Shown: one piece after another, positions 34,794 through 42,844 of the stretch
Layout of the letters: each line of letters starts with the position of its first letter
Position numbering within the stretch: the stretch's first letter is position 1
Source: Bacteroidota bacterium
GTDB taxonomy: Bacteria; Bacteroidota; Bacteroidia; UKL13-3
Direction of reading: 5' to 3'
Length of the DNA stretch: 64,000 nucleotides
Assembly: GCA_013298895.1 (NCBI GenBank)
Contig: JAAFJM010000005.1
Coordinates: forward strand, 1-64,000
Notes under the pieces: generated by a model
Databases searched by the model: none
The model's input: only the letters and a program-made list of their open reading frames with translations
Told to the model about the DNA's origin: nothing
Position numbers and translations under genes: made by a program

Positions 34794-36791
34794 ATGAAGC
34801 AAAAATTACTTCTAACACTTTTATTTGTTCTTTTTAATATTTTTGTTCAAAGTGAAACTATTGACAGTATTTCTATAGATAAAAAAATATACGAAGTTTA
34901 TTCACGTAAAAATGATTCAATTTTTGCATTTTCTTCAATTGAAAAATTAATTAGTCAATCAAAATCAATAAATTATCATGGAGGATTGGTATCAGCCATT
35001 CAACTTAAAGGGTATTTATTTCTAAATTATGGCAAGTACAACCTGGCTCAAAAATACATTTTTGAGGCTTATGAATTAACAAAAAATTTAAAAAACGATA
35101 AAGTGTTAGCGCAGACTTATAGATTAATCGGCACATACTACGAAAGAAAAGAAGAATATGAAAAGGCACTAGATTTCTTTTTTAAAAGTTTAAATTTAAG
35201 AATAAAACTTAATGACAACAAGGGAATTGCCGAATGTAATGCTTCAATTGGAATAATATTTCATTACATAGGACAAATAAAAAAAGCTATTCATTATTAT
35301 CAAAAATCTTTAGCATTTTACTTAGTTGAAAAAAATGAAAAATCGATTGCAGACATTCAATCAAATATTGGTGCTGCCTACAATAATTTGGGGCATTTAG
35401 ATTCAGCTATTTATTATTTACATTCTGTTATTTTAATTAAAAAAAGACTTAACGATTATATTGGACAAGGGCAATCATACCATAATTTAGCTACAACTTA
35501 CTTTTTGAAGGGTGAATATAACAAGGCATTAGAATATTACAACTTAGCTATAAAAAATACTGGCGGGGGAGTTGAAAATGATAATAACGGTAGTTCTTAT
35601 CAACTAGCGGGAGGTACTTTAATTAAACTTAAACGTTATGACGAAGCAAAAAAATACTTGACAATAAGTGAAAATATATTAAAACGAAATAACCTGTATA
35701 ATGAACTAGCAGAAAACTATGTAAAGCAAGCAGAATTGTTTGAAAAATTGGGTGATTTCAAAACGTCTGTGTATTACAATTCACTTAAAAATAGCTTAAT
35801 GGATTCGTTAGCACAAGTAAAAACTAAATTGTCTTTTGATGAAATTGAGGCCAAGTATAAAGCGGCAGAAAAACAGCAAGAATTGGAACTTTTGAAGTCT
35901 CAAAACAAGATTTTGGAACAACAATCAAAATATAATTCCTTCTTAGCAATTGGTTCTTTTTTATTACTTGTTACCTTAACAATTCTTTTATTTTATTTGA
36001 AGGAAGTCAAACAAACCAGAAAAGAATTAATTCAAAAAAATCAACTAATTGAGGCAAATAATAGGGAAGCTTTTTATCAAAATACAAACTTAGAAAATTT
36101 AATTGCCGAAAACCAAACTATTATGGGTGTATTGGCACATGACTTACGTTCCCCATTTAGTAAAATACTTGGTCTGGCAAATATTTTAGAAGACGAAGAT
36201 GAAAAAGCAGAAAGTCTTGCTTATTTAAATTATATCAAAACCATTAGTAAAGATGCGCTACAACTAATTCAGGATACAGTTAATATTAGTCAAATCTATA
36301 ATGAGGATGCTGAAAGTTTGCAAGCCAAAGTTCAACCAATTAATTCTACCCAAATAATCGAAGAAACAGCATCAGGATTTGTAGCAATAGCAAAAGAAAA
36401 ATCTATAGCCATTATTGTAAATAATAATTCAGATAATCTTATTTTCTTCAGTTCGAAAGAGTATGTTAGGCGAATTTTAGATAATTTGATTAGCAATGCT
36501 ATTAAATTCTCACCTTCAAACTCTAAAGTTATATTGAGTTGTTCTCAAATTAATAATAATGTGGTTTTTAGCATTAAGGATAATGGACCAGGCTTAACTG
36601 AAGCAGATCAAAAACAACTTTATATTCGATTTAAAAAATTATCGGCAAGGCCAACAGGTAATGAGGCTTCAAGCGGATTAGGTTTATTTATTGTTAAACA
36701 ATTAATTGATTTATTGGGTGGAAATATTTCTGTAATTTCAGAAAAAGGAAAAGGTTGTGAATTTATTATTGAATTTAAAATTAAAAATTAG
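34794..36791 (+). CDS. TPR-containing sensor histidine kinase (copy 2)
   Basis: This 665-residue protein has the same plan as the kinase at 29853-31877: signal peptide, five or six tetratricopeptide repeats, a membrane segment near 383-402, HisKA with H449 in VLAHDLRSPFSK, and HATPase_c (NLISNAIKFSP, DNGPGL, SSGLGLFIVKQL). The kinase domains are most alike and the TPR parts less so, which suggests divergence in the signal sensed. No response regulator is near. The end overlaps arfB by 11 bases. The two kinases enclose the oppositely oriented E1-tsaB pair. Confidence 0.92.
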   Translation: MKQKLLLTLLFVLFNIFVQSETIDSISIDKKIYEVYSRKNDSIFAFSSIEKLISQSKSINYHGGLVSAIQLKGYLFLNYGKYNLAQKYIFEAYELTKNLKNDKVLAQTYRLIGTYYERKEEYEKALDFFFKSLNLRIKLNDNKGIAECNASIGIIFHYIGQIKKAIHYYQKSLAFYLVEKNEKSIADIQSNIGAAYNNLGHLDSAIYYLHSVILIKKRLNDYIGQGQSYHNLATTYFLKGEYNKALEYYNLAIKNTGGGVENDNNGSSYQLAGGTLIKLKRYDEAKKYLTISENILKRNNLYNELAENYVKQAELFEKLGDFKTSVYYNSLKNSLMDSLAQVKTKLSFDEIEAKYKAAEKQQELELLKSQNKILEQQSKYNSFLAIGSFLLLVTLTILLFYLKEVKQTRKELIQKNQLIEANNREAFYQNTNLENLIAENQTIMGVLAHDLRSPFSKILGLANILEDEDEKAESLAYLNYIKTISKDALQLIQDTVNISQIYNEDAESLQAKVQPINSTQIIEETASGFVAIAKEKSIAIIVNNNSDNLIFFSSKEYVRRILDNLISNAIKFSPSNSKVILSCSQINNNVVFSIKDNGPGLTEADQKQLYIRFKKLSARPTGNEASSGLGLFIVKQLIDLLGGNISVISEKGKGCEFIIEFKIKN

Positions 36792-37200
36792 AGCCATCTA
36801 TTTTTTTATTTCTTAATTTTTTTGTGTTAGATAATAGTTTCTTTCCAACTAATCGTTTCTCAATACTAGATTTTGTGGGCTTTGAGGCTTTTCTATGTTT
36901 AACAACAACAAAACACTTATTTATAATTGAATAAATTTTTTTAAGGGCAATTATTTTATTCGCTAACTGACTTCGTTCCGTTTGTGCAATTACCTGTAAA
37001 ATTCCCTCGTTACTCAATTTATTCGCTAATTTTTCCAATAAAATGGCTTTGTCAGACTCAGAAAGTTGCAATGAATTCTTTACATCAAAATCAATTTGAA
37101 CTTTGGTAGCCACTTTATTTACATTTTGTCCGCCTGAACCTCCGCTCCTACTTGTTTTAAAAACAAACTCCGTATTTAAATATGGTGGTTGAAATTTCAT
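36781..37200 (-). CDS. arfB: Peptidyl-tRNA hydrolase ArfB (ribosome rescue)
   Basis: ArfB (139 residues) releases peptides from ribosomes stalled at mRNA ends. The catalytic GGQ motif is in SGGSGGQNVNK near residues 19-29, and the C-terminal tail is rich in Lys and Arg (KHRKASKPTKSS, KKLRNKK), which enters the empty mRNA channel. Length and domain order are normal. It overlaps the convergent kinase gene by 11 bases at the 3-prime end. Confidence 0.95.
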   Translation of the reverse strand: MKFQPPYLNTEFVFKTSRSGGSGGQNVNKVATKVQIDFDVKNSLQLSESDKAILLEKLANKLSNEGILQVIAQTERSQLANKIIALKKIYSIINKCFVVVKHRKASKPTKSSIEKRLVGKKLLSNTKKLRNKKIDGSNF

Positions 37201-37229
37201 TTAGATTGTATTTAGTAAATTTATACTAT

Positions 37230-37271
37230 TGTCAGACGCATACAAGACCTTTGCAGGGCTTGCGTCAAACG
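37230..37271 (-). repeat. REP-like palindromic element left of the RAYT pseudogene
   Basis: On the minus strand the element reads CGTTTGACGC ... GCGTCTGAC, the same motif as the right-hand array (CGTCTGACG) but in the opposite orientation. An inner imperfect stem, CAAGACC with GGGCTTG, is also present. Start-to-start spacing of the two motifs is 33 bases. Confidence 0.65.
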
Positions 37272-37340
37272 ATTTAATTAAATTTCAATTGTTAAATATT
37301 TTTGATATTTTCTCATTATCAATTACTGAATACGATTCTT

Positions 37341-37877
37341 TTAAAAATTTGATTCATCAAATCCTATTAAGTTTTTAGCTAAAATTTGATTACATAAATT
37401 ACCATTTCTGATTTTTATATAATCGTTGAAAGAGGAATATTTCCAATCTTCCATTTGTTTTACTAACCCCACCCTAAGAGGATTTTGATGAATATATTGA
37501 AAACACATATAAGGATAATTAACTTCTTCGATTTTCAATAATTTCGCTTGGGTTTTTTACCTGAATTGAGAACCAGTGCTTTTCTCTTGTTTATTTATTG
37601 CCAAGGAATATGAACTCAATAACATCCTAATTCCATTAGATAATTCGCTTAAGTTTAACGAACCAACTTTTCTGATTTTTGTTGATTGTGAATTGGTATT
37701 TACTAAAAAATGAAAATGATTTGGCATTAAACAATATGCTAATAAATCAGAGTGTGGTAAAACAAATTTTCTATATAATTTTAGGAAGTAAAGATAATTT
37801 TCATCTGAATGGAAAATTTTTTGTTTAGTATTTCCTTGATTATAAATATGGTAAATATTGTCTATTTCAAATTGCAT
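37341..37877 (-). pseudogene. REP-associated tyrosine transposase (RAYT), broken by an in-frame stop
   Basis: The Y1/HUH transposase-like gene begins at the ATG at 37877. The first 106 codons hold the HUH motif NHFHFLVN; a TAA at 37557-37559 interrupts the frame, and without any frameshift it continues KTQAKLLKIEEVNYPY and then YIHQNPLRVGLV, the block with the catalytic Tyr, and SSFNDYIKIRNG. At the stop position RAYT relatives usually have Gln, so CAA to TAA is the simplest cause. The truncated product lacks the catalytic Tyr and should be inactive. Inverted REP-like sequences flank it. RAYTs are thought to mobilise REP elements and are domesticated single-copy genes. Confidence 0.85.
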
Positions 37878-37909
37878 AAATAAAATATTATTTTATGTTT
37901 TCAATGATT

Positions 37910-38102
37910 CGTCTGACGCCTTGCCATCCAAAAGCCATCACGCAATCGTCTGACGAACGTTCTGCAATTTATCAGTCTGACGCCATCCCTTTCTGATACT
38001 AACATGCAATCATATAACAGGAGTACTGTATATAATCCGTCTGACGCCTTGCCACCCAAAAGCCATCCCGCAATCGTCTGACGGATGTTAAGCCCTAATC
38101 AC
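37910..38102 (+). repeat. REP-like array: CGTCTGACG palindromes with 64-bp period
   Basis: The palindrome CGTCTGACG occurs at 37910, 37947, 38038 and 38075, and as AGTCTGACG at 37974. Spacing follows a 37/27 pattern, giving a 64-base period. The first and third units match closely (CCTTGCCAYCCAAAAGCCATC). The middle one keeps GTCTGACGCC and GCAATC but is otherwise decayed. The third unit runs into the stop codon of the carboxylase gene (38088-38090). Confidence 0.8.
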
Positions 38103-39707
38103 TCCCGGTCTAAACTCTTTAGTTATAGGTGCATGATTAGCGGCTTCAATACCCATACTAACCCATTTGCGCGTATCAATAGGATTAATAATTGCATCAA
38201 TCCACAAACGTGCTGCTGCATAATAAGGCGATGTTTGTTTGGTATATCTATCGGTAATAGTTTTTAGCAATTCTTCCTTTTTCTCATCAGTAATTACTTC
38301 GCCTTTGGCTTTTAAGCTAGCTTCTTCTATTTGTAATAAAACTTTAGCAGCTTGTGCGCCTCCCATAACTGCAATATTAGCATTAGGCCAAGCTGCAATT
38401 AAACGTGGATCATAAGCTTTGCCACACATGGCATAATTTCCAGCACCATAACTATTGCCAGTAATAATTGTAAATTTAGGCACCACCGAGTTAGCTTGCG
38501 CATTAACTAATTTGGCACCATCTTTTATAATTCCACCATGTTCACTGCGGCTGCCAACCATAAAACCTGTTACATCTTGTAAAAACAATAATGGAATTTT
38601 CTTTTGGTTACAATTCATAATAAAGTGTGCTGCTTTATCGGCACTATCACTATAAATCACCCCACCAATTTGCATTTCTACCGGATTATCGGCTGCGCTT
38701 TGTTTAGGTTTTTTAGCTTTAACCACTTGGCGATTATTGGCTACAATTCCTACAGCCCAACCATCTATTCTGGCATAACCGCAAGTAATGGTTTTGCCAT
38801 ACAATTCTTTGTAAGCATCAAAACTACCTGCATCTACCAAACGCTCTATGATTTCCATTACATCGAAAGGTTTAGCAAAGTTTGCCACTGCATCATATAC
38901 GTCATCCATGCTTTTTGCAGGAGCAACAGGCTCAATGCGGTTAAATCCAGCTTTATCAAAATCGCCAATTTTATCAATGATGCGTTTTATTCTATCCAAA
39001 CAATCTGCATCATTGGCAAATTTATAATCGGTTACACCACTAATTTCGCAATGGGTAGAGGCACCACCTAATGTTTCATTATCAATATCTTCGCCAATGG
39101 CAGCTTTAACCAAATAACTTCCTGCCAAGAAAATAGAACCAGTTTTATCTACAATCATGGCTTCATCGCTCATTATGGGTAAATAAGCTCCACCAGCCAC
39201 GCAACTTCCCATCACCGCAGCTATTTGGGTAATACCCATGCTACTCATTACCGCATTGTTTCTAAATATTCTACCAAAATGTTCTTTATCTGGAAAAATT
39301 TCATCTTGCATAGGCAAATAAACCCCTGCACTATCTACCAAATAAATAATGGGTAACCTATTTTCAATCGAAATTTCTTGAGCTCTTAAATTCTTTTTAC
39401 CAGTAATTGGGAACCAAGCACCTGCTTTTACAGTGGCATCATTTGCTACTACAATACATTGTTTACCGCTGATATAACCCATAACCACAACTACACCACC
39501 ACTAGGGCAACCGCCATGTTCGGCATACATATCTTGTCCCACAAACGCACCAATTTCAATTTGAGGTTTATCTTTATCTAATAAATATTCCACACGTTCT
39601 CGAGCAAGCATTTTGCCTTTTTCTTTTTGTTTGGCAGCCGCTTTTGCTCCTCCACCTAAATATACTTTAGCTAAATTTTCGTTTAATTGGTTTACTAGTT
39701 CTTGCAT
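38088..39707 (-). CDS. Acyl-CoA carboxylase, carboxyltransferase (beta) subunit
   Basis: This 539-residue protein belongs to the biotin-dependent carboxyltransferase family (methylcrotonoyl-, propionyl- or geranyl-CoA carboxylase beta). Two crotonase-like halves are present: GGCPSGGVVVVMGYISG and GSCVAGGAYLPIMSDEA in the first, FLQDVTGFMVGSRSEHGGI and TGNSYGAGNYAMCGKAYDPR in the second. Length and sequence are closest to methylcrotonoyl-CoA carboxylase beta of leucine breakdown, but the biotin-carrying alpha subunit is not in the window, so the substrate remains open. Its stop codon lies in the REP-like array. Confidence 0.9.
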   Translation of the reverse strand: MQELVNQLNENLAKVYLGGGAKAAAKQKEKGKMLARERVEYLLDKDKPQIEIGAFVGQDMYAEHGGCPSGGVVVVMGYISGKQCIVVANDATVKAGAWFPITGKKNLRAQEISIENRLPIIYLVDSAGVYLPMQDEIFPDKEHFGRIFRNNAVMSSMGITQIAAVMGSCVAGGAYLPIMSDEAMIVDKTGSIFLAGSYLVKAAIGEDIDNETLGGASTHCEISGVTDYKFANDADCLDRIKRIIDKIGDFDKAGFNRIEPVAPAKSMDDVYDAVANFAKPFDVMEIIERLVDAGSFDAYKELYGKTITCGYARIDGWAVGIVANNRQVVKAKKPKQSAADNPVEMQIGGVIYSDSADKAAHFIMNCNQKKIPLLFLQDVTGFMVGSRSEHGGIIKDGAKLVNAQANSVVPKFTIITGNSYGAGNYAMCGKAYDPRLIAAWPNANIAVMGGAQAAKVLLQIEEASLKAKGEVITDEKKEELLKTITDRYTKQTSPYYAAARLWIDAIINPIDTRKWVSMGIEAANHAPITKEFRPGVIRA

Positions 39708-39714
39708 TTTTTTA

Positions 39715-39790
39715 GTTGATTGTTGATGGTTGATAGTTGTTAGAAATTATTGTTGTCAACTTTTATCTGACAACCAACAACTGTTGCCAC
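39715..39790. repeat. AACTAACAACT-type intergenic word repeat
   Basis: The plus strand reads TTGATGGTTGATAGTTGTTAG (39723 onward, cut here at 20 for brevity) and later CAACCAACAACT at 39771-39782. The 14-mer TTGATGGTTGATAG recurs in reverse complement inside cysS (48727-48740), and the 12-mer CAACCAACAACT at 48745-48756 and 55462-55473. Confidence 0.6.
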
Positions 39791-39902
39791 AAAACTATTA
39801 TAGTAAAAGGATTTTCAAAATATATTTTAATACTAACTAACAACTATTTTATCGCTAGTAATCAAGGTGAAAAGGCAAACAAAAACTTATTTTAATTAAT
39901 GG

Positions 39903-39933
39903 TTTGTATAAAATAGAAAAAAAGTTACTTTTG
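39903..39933 (+). promoter_or_regulatory. Promoter of the SRP RNA gene
   Basis: TTTG (39903-39906), exactly 19 bases, then TACTTTTG (39926-39933): a full match to the Bacteroidota sigma-A consensus. The RNA should begin near 39938. Confidence 0.75.
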
Positions 39934-39937
39934 CGCT

Positions 39938-40039
39938 CGGGTGAGCCCTGTACGACCAGCTCCTTTTAATCCCCCAGGTCTTGATCGAAGCAAGGGCGTA
40001 AAGTTGTAGCGGTGCGATGCAGTAAGCTTGCCCTTTTTT
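39938..40039 (+). ncRNA. ffs: Signal recognition particle RNA (4.5S type)
   Basis: The 5-prime GGGTGAGC pairs with GCTTGCCC at the 3-prime end, closing a long hairpin. The conserved SRP core CCCAGGTC ... GAAGCAAGG sits at the tip, where Ffh binds; the apical bases read CTTGATCG, not the GGAA tetraloop of most bacteria. A T-run follows (40034-40039). The RNA would work with Ffh and FtsY to target membrane proteins. Promoter and terminator are both visible, so the gene limits are well defined. Confidence 0.87.
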
Positions 40040-40040
40040 A

Positions 40041-40838
40041 TTAACCTTTGTTCATGAACTCATATTTTGGATTGTGAGTTTGATGCCAATGATGAAATAT
40101 TTTAGTTTTATTTCTCACTATCGTAAATTGGCTTTTGTGAAAACGTTCCCAAAGTTCAGTATCTTCATTTCCCCAGTTTATATAAGTTTCGTTCAATCCA
40201 CCTATTAAATCCCAATCTTTTTTTAGGCAGGTAAGCATTCCTTTACTTCCGTAAAGCTCCCATTCGCCATTTAAATTCGATATGGTTTTGGGTTTGTTTT
40301 TATACAAAAAGAAAAATATTGGATACCAAACTCTTTTGGAACCTACAAAAAAGTTGCAGTAGGTAACAATGTTTTTTGGTAATGATAAATCAGCATCGCA
40401 AATAAAAATAAGTTCGGTTTCGCTTTGTTTTACCGCTTTGTTAAAGGTGAACGACCGACTAAAGTTGATATTTTCGCTATTAAAAATAAGTTTTCCACTC
40501 CATAGTTTTCTAATTTCTAACTCAAGGTTTTCAATATCATTTGAGTTGCAATCAAAAACAGAAAGTGTTATTAAATCCTTATTTTTAGCTTCATTGATGC
40601 TTTGTAACAAATGGTTTAAATAATTATTACTGCGATTATAAATACCTGTACAAATTGTGATTGGCTTAAGTGTTTTAAATGGAAACAAACTGTACCAAAT
40701 GTATATACCAATTCCTTTCAAGTCGCGATAAACACTATTAGAAGAAAAGCCACGTTGAGGTGCTTTTAACAAATAGTAAAAAGGGTACTTAATGCTATTT
40801 GGTATCAGCTTTTTTATAGAAAAAATCACATTGTTCAC
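40041..40838 (-). CDS. Glycosyltransferase (galactosyltransferase-like, GT-A)
   Basis: This 265-residue protein starts with a GTG that overlaps the stop of the upstream glycosyltransferase (GTGA). Conserved features are ITICTGIYNRSNNYLNHLLQ at the N-terminus, FICDADLSLPKNIV (a DxD-type acidic motif) and GGLNETYINWGNEDTELWERF, the WGxED motif of the galactosyltransferase family. Donor is likely a UDP-sugar; acceptor unknown. The gene ends two bases after the SRP RNA terminator on the opposite strand. Confidence 0.85.
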   Translation of the reverse strand: MNNVIFSIKKLIPNSIKYPFYYLLKAPQRGFSSNSVYRDLKGIGIYIWYSLFPFKTLKPITICTGIYNRSNNYLNHLLQSINEAKNKDLITLSVFDCNSNDIENLELEIRKLWSGKLIFNSENINFSRSFTFNKAVKQSETELIFICDADLSLPKNIVTYCNFFVGSKRVWYPIFFFLYKNKPKTISNLNGEWELYGSKGMLTCLKKDWDLIGGLNETYINWGNEDTELWERFHKSQFTIVRNKTKIFHHWHQTHNPKYEFMNKG

Positions 40839-41572
40839 TTTTTAATAATGGTTTTTATTTTGCGCCAAATCCATTTTAAATTAATTCCATTCATATACAT
40901 CCACTGAACTCGAAGTTTTTCCCTGAAAGCCTCATTTATATTTTGACTCTTTGCTTTGGCATGGACACGATAGGCAGCCATGTGAATATTGATATAAAGG
41001 GAAGTACAGTTTTTTAATATATGTAATATTAATTCATAGTCAAAAGCATAATGAAAACTGGTATCTAAAAAATAGTTTCGATTTAATTGGCTTACATTAA
41101 AAAAACACGATGGTTGGTAAATATGAGGCAACATACCAATGTTTAAAACCTCTTTAAACTTTACTGGATTTCCAATTTTAGGTCTGATTTCATTACCATA
41201 TTCATCAATGGTAGAACAATTTCCATGTACCATGGCTATTCCACTATTAATTTCAAAACAAGTTACCGCAGTTTGAACTGCATTAGGCATTAAAATATCA
41301 TCAGAATTAATGAAACAAACAATTTCACCCTTACACTTTTCAAATGCTTGGTTTATTGCATCTGCCTGACCTAAATCTGCCTGGCATTGCCAATAAGTTA
41401 TTTTTGAATCATACTTTTTTATAATATCTAAACTACCATCTGTGGAACCACCATCCATTACAAAATACTCAATGTTTTTATAAGTTTGGTTAATAACCGA
41501 TAAAATAGTTTGTTCCAAAAATTGAGCTTGGTTATAACTTGGGGTAATAATGCTAACTAATGGATTATTCAT
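40835..41572 (-). CDS. Glycosyltransferase family 2
   Basis: From the ATG at 41572 this 245-residue GT2 enzyme reads VSIITPSYNQAQFLEQTILSV-type text (first 20 residues), EYFVMDGGSTDGS and VCFINSDDILMPNAV with the DD metal-binding motif. It should use a nucleotide sugar to extend a surface glycan or lipid-linked sugar. It is co-transcribed with the next glycosyltransferase, with which it overlaps by four bases. Confidence 0.92.
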   Translation of the reverse strand: MNNPLVSIITPSYNQAQFLEQTILSVINQTYKNIEYFVMDGGSTDGSLDIIKKYDSKITYWQCQADLGQADAINQAFEKCKGEIVCFINSDDILMPNAVQTAVTCFEINSGIAMVHGNCSTIDEYGNEIRPKIGNPVKFKEVLNIGMLPHIYQPSCFFNVSQLNRNYFLDTSFHYAFDYELILHILKNCTSLYINIHMAAYRVHAKAKSQNINEAFREKLRVQWMYMNGINLKWIWRKIKTIIKK

Positions 41573-41626
41573 ATTTAACAAATTGCGATTTTATTTATAA
41601 AAAATTATATAAAATGAATATTTTAA

Positions 41627-42844
41627 TTAATCAAACCTAATAGCTTTAATTGGGCTTATTTTACTAACTGAATTAACAGGAACTAGCAACAAAATTAGGC
41701 AAATAACAAAACATGCTGCATTTACAAATATAAAATCATACGTATTAAAAAAAACAGGTACAGCACTAACATAATAATCTTTTTCCGACAGTTTAATTAA
41801 ATGAAATTTTTGCTGAATAAACCCTAAGGTTAAAGCAATGACATTACCCAAGATCAAACCCCTAAGAATAATAAATGCTGCCAAATTTAGAAATATTTTG
41901 ATGATGTGTTTATTTTTCATTCCCAAAGCCTTTAACATACCTATCATATTACTGCGTTCTACAATTAAGATAAGTAATGCTGTAATCATATTAATAATGG
42001 AAACTGCAGCCATCAATATTAAAATAATCGTTACATTCACATCAAGCATATTTAACCAATTAAATATTTCAGGATAAATTAAGTTAATAGGTGTTATTCC
42101 CATTGTGTATGGTGTAATGGTGGCTAATAAATCAACCTTGTTTTGTAACGAATCAAAATTATTTACAAAAACTTCGTACCCCGTAATGTATTCCGAAGGC
42201 CAATTGTTCAATTTTTGAATTTGTTTTATATCGACAATAATATACAAATCATCCATTTCTCCGAGATTTGTATCGTATATTCCGCATACTTTAAATTTTC
42301 TAACTCTTGGAGGATCTTGAATAAAATAAACAAAAATACCATCACCCACTTTAAAACCAAGTTTGTTGGCAAGTGAAGCCGAAAGCATTATTTCATTCGA
42401 CATTTGATTTGAATCAAATTTAGGAATACTTCCCGAAACAATACTTTCTCTTAAAAAGTTAAAATCAAACTGATTATCAACACCTTTTAATACAATTCCT
42501 TGAAAATCATTTTCAGTTTTTATTATACCCGCCTTTATTGCATATTTTTGAAAATGTTTAAACCCATTTTTAGTATTTAAAAATTGTTCAACATCATTAT
42601 TACTTTGAATGGGTGCACTTTGATATGATAAATTTAAATCTAAATTATTGATTACAATATCAGATTGAAAACTAGAAAGTTTTTGGCTTACCTGCTGCTT
42701 GTATCCGCGCGAAATAGCAATAGCCAAAAGCATTACAGTAACACTGATGGCTACCGCCAATGTGGCTATACGAACTATTAGCTTGCTAAACGAAGTTTGT
42801 TTGCTTTGGCTTAACCGTTTTGATATAAAAAAACTTAATTGCAA
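41627..42844 (-). CDS. LolC/LolE-like ABC transporter permease
   Basis: This 405-residue protein has one N-terminal membrane segment, a periplasmic MacB-type domain (about 45-260) and three C-terminal segments of the FtsX family, with MITALLILIVERSNMIGMLKALGMKNKHI, a typical LolC/E coupling region (motif spans residues about 288-316). LolCDE releases lipoproteins from the inner membrane. The start is a TTG at 42844 (QLSFFISKRL); homologues start at the same place, and there is no ATG. It shares base 42844 with the start of the divergent NamZ-like gene. Confidence 0.87.
   Translation of the reverse strand: MQLSFFISKRLSQSKQTSFSKLIVRIATLAVAISVTVMLLAIAISRGYKQQVSQKLSSFQSDIVINNLDLNLSYQSAPIQSNNDVEQFLNTKNGFKHFQKYAIKAGIIKTENDFQGIVLKGVDNQFDFNFLRESIVSGSIPKFDSNQMSNEIMLSASLANKLGFKVGDGIFVYFIQDPPRVRKFKVCGIYDTNLGEMDDLYIIVDIKQIQKLNNWPSEYITGYEVFVNNFDSLQNKVDLLATITPYTMGITPINLIYPEIFNWLNMLDVNVTIILILMAAVSIINMITALLILIVERSNMIGMLKALGMKNKHIIKIFLNLAAFIILRGLILGNVIALTLGFIQQKFHLIKLSEKDYYVSAVPVFFNTYDFIFVNAACFVICLILLLVPVNSVSKISPIKAIRFD

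Noticed and set aside
37557-37559. Programmed stop-codon readthrough in the RAYT gene
   Set aside because: No stimulatory hairpin or known readthrough context is visible after the TAA; simple mutation is the easier explanation.
37910-38102. CRISPR array, because of the regular 64-bp spacing
   Set aside because: The repeat is only a 9-bp palindrome plus partly conserved text, the spacers of units one and three are nearly identical, and no cas genes are present.
38604-39071. 155-codon plus-strand frame opposite the acyl-CoA carboxylase
   Set aside because: It is a shadow of a conserved carboxylase; composition and lack of any domain argue against a real gene.
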